Source: Biomphalaria glabrata (taxonomy: Eukaryota > Mollusca > Gastropoda > Planorbidae). Taken from it: a stretch of 64,000 bases of DNA. This document shows positions 23,201 through 32,740 of the stretch, one piece after another. The DNA lies in the NCBI RefSeq assembly GCF_947242115.1, contig NC_074725.1:19262398-19326397 (forward strand), read 5' to 3'. Below the pieces are notes generated by a model. The model had not been told where the DNA came from. It searched no databases and saw nothing but the letters and a program-made list of their open reading frames with translations. The number at the start of each line of letters is the position of its first letter. Positions within the stretch are counted from its first letter, which is position 1. A program made the position numbers and the translations under genes.

Positions 23201-26200
23201 TTTGAATATAATATAAAAGGGGCGTGCATTCCCCATTAATTCCACATCAAATACAACATTTTCTGATAACAAACAAAACAGTTACTAAAGTTTAATCATA
23301 ACAGGGTAGTGAAATACAAATAAGCAAAATGGATAATTCCATTGGAACATGGCAAATAATAATGGAAAGAAAGTGTTAATACATCAAATTTTGAATATTA
23401 TGTTGGGCACCATTAGCATAATATAACACTCTATATTGGTGATATAATTGCATGTAACATTTCAATAACAAATACAGATCTGAACTTTAATATTGTAATT
23501 CTAAAAACTAGATGACACTAATATGATTAAATAAAATTCACATTAAAATGTCAGCCTGCATTTACACCATGACACTAAAATATTGAAATATATTAAAATA
23601 CATTAATAAAATGATATTTATTTTATGTGTGAGAAAATTAAACCTATGACATAAGTGATGAATGTAAATAATTATCATTGGTCTTGTGATCTTATGCCCC
23701 CTTCCCCTAAAAAAATGGAAAAATACAATGTGTTTAAAAAAATCTTAATTAAAAAAAAATTAAATTGGAGCTTTTCTTTTAATTTTTTTTATAATTTAAG
23801 AAGAGAAACAAAACATACAAAAAAATAACCTGCCAAAGCTGGTCAATAAAAGTAAGCTTAGTGACAAATATTCTGGTAAAGACTGAAATGGTTAATTGTC
23901 ATTGCCACTTACTTCTGGCATTTTTTCTGGTGAGTGTGGATGCTTAACCAAGGGAGGAAACTCTGTCAAAAACTCATCAAGCTGCTTGTGTATTTTGCTG
24001 CGGATAGTTCTGGCGCCATATTCCAACTTGGGGGAGGCCACCCAGCAAGGAACAATATTGTGGGCATCTACCTGGAAAGAAGACCAAATATTTCCATCAA
24101 CTAGTCTTAATAAGAAAATGAAAAGAAACTTATAAAAAAAAATTTCATTCATTTCTCTTAATTCACAACAGAATATTCCTTATAGATCTAGCTGCAGATT
24201 ATTGCTATAAAATTATTTTTTTTTTTTTAATAATTATTTTAATATTTAATTAAATATACTCCATTCAGACCTCTTGCTATCTATGGGGGCATATGATGTA
24301 AAGTTCAACGAATAGCAAATGGTGAAAAAAGTCTGTATTGTGGCCAGCACAATGACCGGCCAACTTACTTTCCTAATGTATATTAGGTACCCAAAATAGT
24401 TGGGTGGACACAGGGGCATCCTAAAAATCCTGAAGTTCAGGATTCTAGACTTTATCAGGTTTCAAACTTCAGACATCTCAATTCATTAGCCAAGCTCTTT
24501 ACCACTATATCACCATTCTCAAGATTATAAATATTAACATTATAGCTGTGTATTTGTTTTAATACAAATGTATCGCAAGTTCTGAAATACTTAGGCTGTG
24601 GCTATCTTCATTTTCTTTTTTTTTTTATTATTATTATTATTGCATTAATGGAGGCTATGACATTATTATGAGGATTATTATTACTGAAACATTATTTTAC
24701 ACAAATGAAGTTTTGACTGGTTAACTTTGATGAGAATTCTATGCTTTCACAGTAATACTTTGTCTAAAGTTTAAATAATGTAATTACATAAAGATAGTAG
24801 TGTATTTTTTGTTTAACCCAATAGCTCCTATTTCCGGTTCAAAAAACCCCCTTCAAAGTCCTAAGCAAGGAGGGATAACTCCGTATTTAAAAAATCCTAA
24901 AAAATATGTATTTTGCAAAAAATAATCTAATTGAAGATCTAATACAAATAAACAAACAAATAACTTTAAAAAATAGAACTATATGTCTAGTTTTAAAAAA
25001 TATATACGTTTAATACCACTAGAATGTAAAAAAACTTCCAAAATAGTCATTTTCCCACGTGGGGCTTATACACTGGGGCTATGGGCCTGTTCGTTTGAAA
25101 AATTATTTAAAAAATAAAAACCTTTCCGATTTTATTAAAAATAGAATCGGTAATCTCCAAAATTATTTGTAATCACGCTTGCAACGAGACTAGAAGAAAT
25201 CTTCTGTTTAAAAAGTTTAAAACAAGTATATTGAATAGGGGATTTTAGAAACGTTCTACAACGGTTTAGGACAAAAACGGGAAAACGTTTCCAACTGCAG
25301 AAGGAGCTAATGGGTTAAACATGTTTTGTAATTGAAACAAACCTTTTACAGGACATTTGGGGGATAGCGGCAGGTAGAGTTTGAAACTGGGACCATCAAA
25401 ACAACAGTCCAAAGCTTATACCACTTGACCAATACACAATGCTATCCATGCCAATCCCAATACCAGTAATGAAAAAGGAGGAGGTGTACCTGACAGAATG
25501 GAATTTCTTTGGGAAGGTTTTTCTTTAAGTCCTCCACCCATTTCATTGGAGTTCTGAGAGGAGCAAAGTCTGTCACAACACCTCCAATGTTGTGGCTTTT
25601 CAAAAAAGGGGGAATGCAGTGGCTAGCCTCTCCCAGCAGTAGGTAGAACGGTATATCTAAGTCTCTGCACTCCTTTAAAAAAATATTTAACAAACCGAAT
25701 TAGACATGAGATTTTTAAAAAAATAAAAAAAATTACATTATTAAATCAACTTGGTTGTCTGTAATGTATTACAATGATCAAATTAAATATTAGTAATTTT
25801 GGAAAAGGAATTGTGGGACAGGAGTATTGGAGGGGGGGTGCAAAGGAGGAATACCAATTTCTGGCTTTAAATCCTCACTAAACAAAAATGTCTATTTTAT
25901 TAAATTACCATTGCTGAGTGAACAAAGAGCTTCAAGACATTGAAAAGGGTCACACCACTATTTAAGTCAACTTTTTTTTTGCGTCATTTAGAAATCACGT
26001 CAGGCATGTAAATTAGTATGTTTAATTGTTTTGTATTGAAATCAAGAATGCTTAGAGCAAGACATTAAAAATTTTGCAGGTTGAGAGGTTTCATCATACA
26101 AAAACATATTTAAATTTTGCTTAATCAAATAGAAAACTAACCTAGGATTAGATAGATAACATACAAGAGAGGGTGTTTTGGAGCAGTGTTTGGCAAAACC

Positions 26201-29200
26201 CTACTAAAATAGAAAAAAAAGTCTTCAATGTCCCAAATATTAAGATTATCACAGAAATGTGTGCCGCTGTCTACCATTCTATCTTCTCCAAACGGGAGGC
26301 CCCTGTCTTTTCTAAATAGCAGTCAACCGTTAAAGAAATCACCCTGTATCTTATATGGAGTATCCTCCCTACCTTTTCCACAATAGCAAGTCCTTTCATC
26401 ATAAATCCAAATTGTCTTATTGTAGCTTCCAAAAATTGTGGCCTCAAGCAGAAGCAGACGTAAAGAGGGACTTTTAACTTCAAAGCAAGTCTCTGAGCAT
26501 AAAGAAAAGCCCAATTATCTGCAGAAAAAAAGATTTCATGAGAATATAAATAACTAGATATTAATTGGAAAGCAATCTTTACTGATTTGGTTTTTTTAAA
26601 ATTATCTCCCTTCTCAATCCCCCTTTCTGCACCACCCCTCCGCCCAAAAATGAAACTTATGAAGTAAATAGTTTTAGAGTAGGAGTTTCAGGTTTCTATG
26701 GTCAATGGTTAAATATATAGCATGACAAGCACTTAGGAGGCACAGTGGCTGAGTGATTAAGCTTGACTTCTGAACGTGGGGTCCTGGGTTTGAATCTCAG
26801 TGAAGACTGGGATTTTGAATTTCAGGATTTTTAAGGCGCCATTGAGTCCACCCAACTCTAATCTGTACCTGACTTTAGTCAGGGAAAGTAAAGGCGGTTG
26901 GTCATGTGCCCGATAGATCTCAAGGTCTGAATGACAAGACTTTCAATGGCATGTACAACACACCCCAATAAATTAGATCAACTGAAAGTTCTCAACCCAA
27001 ACTCCAATTTAGGACCTTCTAGCAAATTATGTTAGCCCTCTGCCCACAAGACCAAATGACATTCTAATTCAAATTAACTACCTTGTGTTCTCTGATCCCG
27101 AGACATCCAATAGAGCACTCCATTACTGTCCTCAGGAAACTCCTCTGACTTTGACAACACTCGAACTCTCTTCTTGTTGAATTTAAACTGGGCTACACTT
27201 TCACAAGATTCTTCTCTTCTGTTCACAATTTCCTTAATAAAACCTGTAACATCATTGTCTTGTTTATCTGCTATTGCAATACTTGGAGTCTGAAAATGTC
27301 AACATGGTAATTTTTTTACATTAGAATTTTTTTTAAATGCCATATTGTAGACATATGAACAACATAAGTATAACAAAGAAACATTGACTACAATAAAGTG
27401 TCAGACAGATTTTAAAGTTAGTGTTCTTTAAAAGAATGGCAAAATAAAAAGATTTGAACAAAAAGCTCAAGTGTACAGTTTTCCATATTTTTTAACTTGT
27501 AGTTCAGGGTTGGACAACCCAAAGGCATGGCTCAATGGATTCTAAAAGGTGCCGGCCCTTTTCAAAAAGAGAATTATGGAATGTGGAAACTGGTGCTATT
27601 TAGTGCCTGAACTGTAGATATGTATATGTTTGGTTATTATACTGCTTCCTTTTTAGCTTATTTAAACTATACTCAGCTGGGGATACAGCCTTTCAAAATG
27701 CAACTAGGGATTTAAAACATGCAGTTTAGTTGTAAGATACTTTGCAGTAGTTTTACCTTGCCTTTCCTGTCATCATTTTTACATTTTATCTCTGTTACAC
27801 TCTCTACAACTTTCTCCTTCTTTTTCATTACTATCTTATCCATTTCCTTAACAACACTGCCACTGTGTTTTTTATCTGTTTTAGCAACATCTGATGCCTG
27901 AAAATTTAAACAAGGCATTAATTTATTTTCACATCAGAAATAAAACACTGAATGCAGACAGTTGACAAAAATGTTAGTAATCCTATAAAAAATAAACTTA
28001 GAATCTGAACTGAAGAAGAAATGTGAAAGTTGTAAGAAGCTGAACAGTAAGGTTACCTTGTCTTTCTTGTTATCTTTTTTAAATTTAATCATTGTCATGC
28101 TCTCTAATGTTTTCACCTTCTTTTTTAGAACAATCTCATCCACATTCATAGCTTCAGGCCCACTGAGTTCTTCATCCACTTTAACAACACTTGATGTCTG
28201 AAAATGTTAGCACAGCACTGATTTTCATAGAATTTTTTTAAATGCTATATTGTAGACATATGAGCAACATAAGTATAACAAAGAAACATTTACTATAATA
28301 AAGTGTCAGCCAAATTTTAAAGTTAGTGTTCTTTAAAAGAATGACAAAAAAAGATTTTAACAAAAAAACACTGAATGCAGATAAGTGAAAACAATAGTTA
28401 TCCTATAAAAGAAAAGTTAGCTTCCTTAAATTTGAATTAAATTTGTTTTCCCGTCAATGTGACTTGTAATTGTAAATTGTCTCTGACTTTAATAAGTTAA
28501 CTTTTAGCAACATATTTCAATAAAGCTCAACAAAATGGCTAGAGTAAAATACAAAACTAATGTTATTAGAAACTATAATTACCACTTTTTTAAAATGTTA
28601 ATTTCATTTGAAGTAAAAAAAAAAGTTTCAATTTATATTTTGGTGACAAGGAAGAAAAAATTTCATTTACATTGTGGATCCATTAAAGCAGTTTAGTTGT
28701 AAGACAGTAGAAGTTTTACCTCGCCTTTCTTGTCATCATTTTTAAATTTAATCTTGGTTACACTCTCTACAACTTTCTCCTTCTTTTTCATAACTATCTT
28801 ATCAATTTTCTTAACATCAGTGCCACTGTGTTTTTCATCTGTTTTTGCAACATCTGATGTCTGAATATTGGTTTATTTTCACATTAGAAATAAAACATTG
28901 AATATAAACAAATAGAATCATTAGAATCTTAGCTGTGAAAAGGAGATTTTCTTTAGAGTTTATCATTCTATAAATAAAAAAGTTAAGTCCCCCTTTGAGA
29001 CCTTGCAATCAATAGGGCAGATGATGTAAATGTCATCTATTTCTGCAGTCCATGGTTAACAAGGGTGTCATGTGGCCAGCACAATGACCAACCACCTTTA
29101 CTTTATGACAAGTTTAAATAATGCTATGTAGTAATGAATTAAATTATGATATGTCATAATGCATTATTCATTTTACATATATTCACTGTCTGTTTATTTT

Positions 29201-31451
29201 GCAAATCCTTTAGCAGATAGATGTATCAGATAAATATCCAGAGGTCACTAAAAAAATTCACATAAAGTCAAAATACAACTTATCTATCAAAGTGTGACAT
29301 GTAATTGAATATATATAAAGCATATAGTTAAACATCTTTATTACAAAACTATATATACTTAAACTATTTTAATATATCAAGAGTTTGAAACTGAAGCTTA
29401 ATTGCAGTCCCTCACTTAAATTGAGATGCAATATGAGTGAGGTAAAATAAAGTTTTATTGTAACAAGCTCAACATATACGTTACCTTGTCTTTCTTGATT
29501 TTTTTTCTAGGTGTGTTTGATGATTCTGCCTTATCATCTTCTTGATCAAAAGATCTTTTCATTGTGTACAAGAGAGATGGTATTGTGGGGAAATTAGAGC
29601 TCTGATTGTACAACTTGACAAGACATACCTAATAAATAAAAAATACTTAGGATTAATCTTATGTATATATATAAACAAAAAAACACAAACATTTAACACA
29701 CATCAAATCATGCAAACATAAAATGTCTAAAGTCAGTGTAGAAGTCACTATCCCAGTAACCTAATTTTGGTAGAATAAGTGTGTTCATATATTTTTTTTT
29801 TGTGTTCGTATTTATGCATAGTTTGAAAACATCAGAAATCTTAATGATTTCATGTGAGGGGCTATGCCTGGGCTGGGGATCTTAAAATTTAGTTAATCAA
29901 GTTAATGTTAATATAGAATTAAAATCTGAGTTTATTGATGCCTAAATATCGAGACTGTCTGAAATAAATTATGGTGTCCGGAATCAAATAATGTGGGTCA
30001 AATTTGTATTTTGTCAGAATTAAATGAAAACACACAGCCTCTTTGGCCTTAAACATAATAACAAATATACTATATAGCATAGGCCCAAATTTGAAAGTTT
30101 TACTTTGACAGCCCATTATTTTACAATCGTTCGATATAGAAAAGAAAATGAAGTACCAAAATCTTCTTTAGTTAAATAAAGGAGAATAAGGATGACTTAT
30201 TGACTACTATAGTACTTATATTTGTACTCCTAACCTATAGACTATATTTTATATATAATAATAGGTGTCCGAATAGCATAAACTACTTTTAACTACTCTA
30301 GAATTACATCTACTTGAAATTGATCTAGATCTAGATCACTAGAGTAGATCATCTAGTAGATGATCTATAAATCTATTCTAGTGAGTCCAATCTAGTCTGA
30401 GTAGATCACATATATATATAGATTATAGAAAATTAATGATATATTATTATTTATTAGATCTATAGTATAGAGGGGGATTCGAGGCTCTTATAGTTTGAAC
30501 ACTCCATCGAATTCTCCTTTCTGAACGGGTCGCTTTTTTTTGTTTGTAATCAAATTGTTTTTATGTTTGGAGTTAAAAACGACATTTCGGAACTGCACAT
30601 GTCCAATTTTAGATAAGTTCCGGTAATTTTGTTCCGTTTTTCCAAAGCAGATGGCAGTTATTTAGATTCTCGGTAACCATGTATGTAAAGCTGTTGTTTT
30701 AACCTACCCCGGCAATTCATACCCATATAAGGGATGAAGGCTATATTATGAGCCTGTTTGATCGTAGGCTGATGGGCATATCAAAATAAGCTTCCAAACA
30801 TCTTTAGAAAGACATTCCAATCACATTTATACCGTTAGCTGTTAAATAAAATTTAAAAAGGGGGTGTCCAAACAAATAATAATGAATTCAGCTCATTCTC
30901 CTTTTTGAACACAGCAAAATTGTATTAAGAAATATTATTGGGATTAATAAATCTATGATTATTTAATGAATAAACATGACCTAGATCGAGATATCTAGAA
31001 TATATAACTTATGAATGAAAGAAAAAGTGTGGGCTGCTAATTGAAGCCAGAGACCATGCCCACTGCATGTGATCACGCAAGATATTATAAGCTGGCGGTG
31101 AGGAGAGGTATACACTCAGCGTGTAGTGTCACTAACTATCCAACAGGCAGTGGAAGGAAGGGGGAGAGAGTCATGAAAATAATTATAAGCATCTATGGGA
31201 GGGAGGGGATGTTAAGGTTTCACAAAAGGAACATCCAAATATGAAAAGAAGAAGAGGGTCCTTGGATGGGAGTTAAAAGAAAGACAGAGAGAAAATACAA
31301 GTAGCCCTAGTAGAAAATATCATGTTTATTAAATTAAAATAAATAATTTATAGCTCTATAATCTATATAAATTTATTTCTGTCTGTTTCTACACATAGAT
31401 TATATAGTTATATAGGTATTTAAATAAATAAACTATATAGTAATATATATA

Positions 31452-31493
<42 letters not shown>

Positions 31494-31554
31494 CCTATAT
31501 ATATATATATATAGCCTATATATATATATATATATTATATATATATATATATAG

Positions 31555-31602
<48 letters not shown>

Positions 31603-31657
31603 ATATATATTATATATATATATATATATTATATATATATATTATATATATATATAG

Positions 31658-31738
<81 letters not shown>

Positions 31739-32416
31739 AGAGAGAGAGAGAGTAATACTCATATATATGAGGAAATAGAAATAGACTATAAATACATATT
31801 GCAAAAGTGAATCTACTTCTTTTACTACAATCTAAATAATTTTTAAGTAACACAGATATAGTTTATTAGCAATTACATAGTGGTGTTTAACACCGGTGCT
31901 CACTGACGTCACTGTTCAACTAAAGGAGAAAGCCCATAAACTGCGTTCAAAATAGGAGCATGAAGTGACCCAATTTATTTTAAAATAAAATCTTGACTAT
32001 GAGTGGTAATTCAAAGAAACACAGCTATTTTTATAGTCCTTTAGTTGCAGAATAAGAATCTGCTTTCAGTTTTTTTTTGTAAGTTAAACCGTCACCAAAT
32101 AAAAAAATAAAATAAAAATTTGACCTAGTTCCCGAATACGGTGTGCCTAATATAAGAATCTACTATTGATCTATATTTAATCTATATTCTAATTTCTAGT
32201 ACAACTACTGAACTAGACTTTTCTAGTGTACTACCTACTTGCTACTAACTAGACCTAGCAGAGCAGAGAACATGATACCTAACATAGATGATAGGCCAGG
32301 CTTTCTAGTTTTTAAGCCCTTACCTTTTTTAAGTTTTCAACATTGATATTAAATAAGATTTTTTCGCTTTTTCCTAACAAATATAAACGACAAATTAAGT
32401 TACGTAACAAAATCAT
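17124..32416 (-). CDS. phr: Class II CPD DNA photolyase, whole gene (14 exons)
   Basis: Deoxyribodipyrimidine photolyase: an FAD enzyme that uses blue or near-UV light to split cyclobutane pyrimidine dimers in DNA. The 14 exons sum to 2133 nt and join in frame to 710 residues. Residues 1-220 form a basic N-terminal extension; residues ~222-710 are the photolyase core. Class II landmarks in order are [15 protein letters not shown] (residues ~277-291), the antenna domain through [11 protein letters not shown], then [65 protein letters not shown] and the C-terminal [26 protein letters not shown] and RKFDVPAFV. Typical animal class II enzymes are about 470-550 residues, so the extra length is all N-terminal. 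Introns carry SINEs, LINEs and MITEs. All splice sites are GT-AG. The core is certain; the first exons are supported by frame consistency. Confidence 0.95.
17497..17735 (-). mobile_element. SINE family 1, diverged copy
   Basis: In photolyase intron 13. Has 'GAGGGTGTCATGTGGCCAGC', 'ATTGGGTGGACTCAGGGGC' and the head region 'ATTCAAATTGGAGACCCCTC'. It is diverged from the consensus, so an older insertion. Confidence 0.6.
17885..18880 (+). mobile_element. LINE 3' end with inverted 5' part (twin-priming structure)
   Basis: In photolyase intron 13. The minus strand of 17885-18365 reads late reverse-transcriptase sequence ([48 protein letters not shown]). The plus strand from 18390 continues the same protein ([16 protein letters not shown]), then a tail to about 18880. 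The two parts meet in the protein at HQR|C: both segments carry CAAAGAT at the break. It has stops and frame shifts, so it is dead. Confidence 0.7.
18974..19133 (-). CDS. phr: Photolyase exon 13
   Basis: Residues 611-663 plus one base: [54 protein letters not shown]. This is the most conserved block of the family, around the flavin and the electron-transfer tryptophans. Confidence 0.97.
19327..19565 (+). mobile_element. SINE family 2 (tRNA-derived), full-length-looking
   Basis: In photolyase intron 12. The head 'AGCGTGGTCGAGAGGCTAAG' and 'GAGGTTCAACACCCGACTCG' look like the A and B boxes of a Leu/Ser-type tRNA. The body has 'CAGCATGGAAAAACCTTCTC', 'GTCCACAACTGAGATTGGAC', 'TGAGCATGC' and ends near 'AAAGCCATAATTT'. 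A second copy lies reversed at 40965-41205. Confidence 0.75.
19814..19935 (-). CDS. phr: Photolyase exon 12
   Basis: Residues 570-610: [41 protein letters not shown]. The KTHDxLWNAAQ motif is conserved in class II enzymes. Confidence 0.95.
20015..20207. mobile_element. hAT MITE, 193 bp, perfect 8-bp TSD
   Basis: In photolyase intron 11. It starts CAGTGTTTCACAAACTATTT and ends ACACAGTTTGGGAAACACTG, an imperfect TIR of about 16-20 bp. CATTAAAG flanks it exactly (20007-20014 and 20208-20215). No coding sequence. Confidence 0.9.
20385..20900. repeat. Interspersed repeat family B, copy 2
   Basis: Matches 6290-6800 block for block. Open frames of 60-66 codons on both strands are inside the repeat and are not shared intact by copy 1, so they are not taken as genes. 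20265-20380 resembles the outer part of the adjoining LINE tail (AGGTGCTGTGACAATTCAC). Confidence 0.6.
20900..21140 (-). mobile_element. LINE 3'-end fragment
   Basis: Matches 6830-7060 ('GTGCTG', 'AATCCCTCCATTTTT', 'TTTACATTGTCCATCCAGC', 'AGAAGGATGACTT', 'GCATGACCAAACCAGCTCA'). Read on the minus strand it is the LRWFGH...-type tail. In photolyase intron 11, just downstream of exon 11 on the coding strand. Confidence 0.55.
21319..21471 (-). CDS. phr: Photolyase exon 11
   Basis: Residues 519-569 plus one base: [20 protein letters not shown] ... [31 protein letters not shown] is a class II FAD-domain hallmark. Confidence 0.95.
21973..22171 (-). CDS. phr: Photolyase exon 10
   Basis: Residues 453-518 plus one base: [42 protein letters not shown]. 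The DRNDP...[10 protein letters not shown] block contributes to the FAD pocket. Confidence 0.95.
22310..22600 (+). repeat. Interspersed repeat family E, copy 2 (SINE-like)
   Basis: In photolyase intron 9. Contains 'GGGGAACGAGCCCGTGATAT' and 'CATGTCACTGTAACAACTTA', tRNA-like, then blocks shared with 16125-16400. Confidence 0.5.
22601..23912. other. Photolyase intron 9, AT-rich remainder
   Basis: Very AT-rich with no recognised element or open frame of note. Confidence 0.4.
23913..24071 (-). CDS. phr: Photolyase exon 9
   Basis: Residues 400-452: [20 protein letters not shown] then [20 protein letters not shown]. The [13 protein letters not shown] motif links the antenna and FAD domains. Phase 0-0. 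Confidence 0.95.
24261..24519 (-). mobile_element. SINE family 1 copy
   Basis: In photolyase intron 8. Has 'TCAGACCTCTTGCTATCTAT', 'GTGGCCAGCACAATGACC', 'GTTGGGTGGACACAGGGGC' and a diverged head 'TATCAGGTTTCAAACTTCAG'. The last third is decayed. Confidence 0.6.
24817..25314. mobile_element. piggyBac-like MITE, 498 bp, TTAA target
   Basis: In photolyase intron 8. TTAA at 24813-24816 and 25315-25318 flanks terminal repeats CCCAATAGCTCCT... and ...AGGAGCTAATGGG (12 of 13 match). Duplicated TTAA and CCC...GGG ends are the piggyBac signature. The interior has no transposase. It also holds a subterminal GAAAACGTTTCC-type palindrome near 25280. Confidence 0.8.
25490..25672 (-). CDS. phr: Photolyase exon 8
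   Basis: Residues 339-399: [20 protein letters not shown] ... [20 protein letters not shown] ... EIPFCQ. GGVVTDF.PLR is a class II hallmark. Phase 0-0. Confidence 0.95.
26373..26518 (-). CDS. phr: Photolyase exon 7
   Basis: Residues 290-338: [20 protein letters not shown] ... [19 protein letters not shown]. Antenna-binding alpha/beta domain. Donor AAG|GTAGGG. Confidence 0.95.
26735..26945 (+). mobile_element. SINE family 1 copy with internal deletion
   Basis: In photolyase intron 6. Head 'GGCACAGTGGCTGAGTGATT' and 'GGTCCTGGGTTTGAATCTCA', then 'CTGGGATTTTGAATTTCAGG' and 'GAGTCCACCCAACTCTAATC'. The tail skips from 'GGTTGGTCATGTG' to 'CCCGATAGATCTCAAGGTCT'. Confidence 0.7.
27082..27289 (-). 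CDS. phr: Photolyase exon 6, start of the catalytic core
   Basis: Residues 221-289 plus one base. It contains [20 protein letters not shown] and VRVL, then [14 protein letters not shown], the conserved entry to the class II photolyase antenna domain. Its first codons (TPSIAIAD) and acceptor resemble those of exons 3-5, suggesting it shares their ancestral acceptor end. Confidence 0.95.
27757..27897 (-). CDS. phr: Photolyase exon 5, third copy of the triplicated exon
   Basis: 47 residues (174-220): [13 protein letters not shown] ... [18 protein letters not shown] ... RKGK. Phase 0-0. The donor-side intron sequence (GTAAAACTAC... back to 27719) also matches that of exon 3 (28688-28719), so the duplication carried intron sequence. 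Confidence 0.85.
28057..28197 (-). CDS. phr: Photolyase exon 4, second copy of the triplicated exon
   Basis: 47 residues (127-173): [17 protein letters not shown] ... [20 protein letters not shown] ... KDK. Phase 0-0. It is the most diverged of the three copies and the most acidic in its first half. Confidence 0.85.
28720..28860 (-). CDS. phr: Photolyase exon 3, first copy of a triplicated 141-bp exon
   Basis: 47 residues (80-126): [13 protein letters not shown] ... [18 protein letters not shown] ... KKGE. Phase 0-0, so it can be added or skipped without breaking the frame. It matches exon 5 at 37 of 47 residues and exon 4 at 25 of 47 (ungapped, counted by eye). Confidence 0.85.
28984..29105 (-). 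mobile_element. SINE family 1, 3' part only
   Basis: In photolyase intron 2. 'CCCCCTTTGAGACCTTGCAA', 'GGGCAGATGATGTAAATGTC', 'GTGTCATGTGGCCAGCACAA'. It lacks the tRNA-like head. Confidence 0.65.
29485..29628 (-). CDS. phr: Photolyase exon 2 (alternative start, NLS-like)
   Basis: Encodes 48 residues (32-79), phase 0 on both sides. Met54 (29560-29562) opens [15 protein letters not shown], followed by PRKKIKKDK, a strong basic nuclear-localisation-like cluster. Acceptor is TTTATTAG|GTATG, donor AAG|GTAACG. If translation starts at Met54 the protein would be 657 residues. Confidence 0.75.
29629..32323. other. Photolyase intron 1
   Basis: 2.7 kb between proposed exons 1 and 2. It holds GATCTAGATCTAGATC-rich sequence near 30320-30360 and the long TA tract at 31446-31735. 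No exon or element was identified with confidence. Confidence 0.5.
31446..31735. repeat. ~290-bp (TA)n tract with TATAGCCTATA interruptions
   Basis: Nearly pure TA dinucleotides with TATAGCCTATA inserted four times (near 31491, 31513, 31552, 31656) and several ATTA breaks, followed by (GA)8. Open frames of poly-Tyr/Ile on the minus strand are artefacts. It is likely to be length-unstable and hard to assemble. Confidence 0.9.
32324..32416 (-). CDS. phr: Photolyase exon 1 (proposed start, presequence-like)
   Basis: Encodes 31 residues starting [20 protein letters not shown] and ending ENLKK, then donor AAG|GTAAGG, phase 0. The reading continues in frame through exon 2. The sequence is rich in Arg, Lys and Leu with one acidic residue in the first 25, as in mitochondrial targeting sequences. 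This start was chosen because it is the first ATG that opens the frame across the intron. Met54 in exon 2 is an alternative start that would give a nuclear-only form. The exon is inferred from splice signal and frame, not from homology. Confidence 0.6.
32399..32408. promoter_or_regulatory. D-box-like palindrome GTTACGTAAC in photolyase exon 1
   Basis: A perfect 10-bp match to the PAR-bZIP/E4BP4 consensus RTTAYGTAAY, 9 bp inside the proposed start codon. D-boxes of this kind drive light induction of photolyase and clock genes in fish. The function here is inferred; transcription might also begin downstream of it. Confidence 0.4.
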
Positions 32417-32599
32417 AGAGTTTTGTTTCGTCTCTTTTTTCTTTTTTTTTTAAATGTTTGCTTTATATTGGTTAGTGGCACAGTTATATATCTATCTCTT
32501 TGCACAGACCTATATATAATAACTTTATGACTATAATAGACCCATGTCTGTGTCATGGCTTACGGTCCAATTTATAATGGTCCAATAAATTCTAGTCTA

Positions 32600-32740
32600 C
32601 TCGATGGCGTAGCAACCATGGCGCGAAGCGGTTCAAGAACCCGGTCCCGCGACCTTTAAAGGCCCACTCCCTGCCACCTAGCAACCATGACGCTAAGGGG
32701 ATCATTGCGCTCGGACCCATGACTCATGACCGATTGGGGC
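32600..32740. promoter_or_regulatory. GC-richer upstream patch with a repeated AGCAACCATG motif
   Basis: About 190-320 bp upstream of the proposed photolyase ATG. TAGCAACCATGGCGCGAAGC (32610-32629) and TAGCAACCATGACGCTAAGG (32679-32698) are near-copies 69 bp apart in a locally GC-rich island. It may be promoter sequence or a small element. No TATA box stands out. Confidence 0.3.

Larger units (their letters stand above)
27291..28370. repeat. Intron sequence shared by the exon triplication
   Basis: 27330-27470 matches 28240-28365 ('TATTGTAGACATATGA', 'CAACATAAGTATAACAAAGA', 'AAACATT', 'AATAAAGTGTCAG', 'TTTTAAAGTTAGTGTTCTTT'). 27945-27985 matches 28370-28410. This shows a duplication unit of roughly 0.9 kb of intron plus exon. 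Confidence 0.8.
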
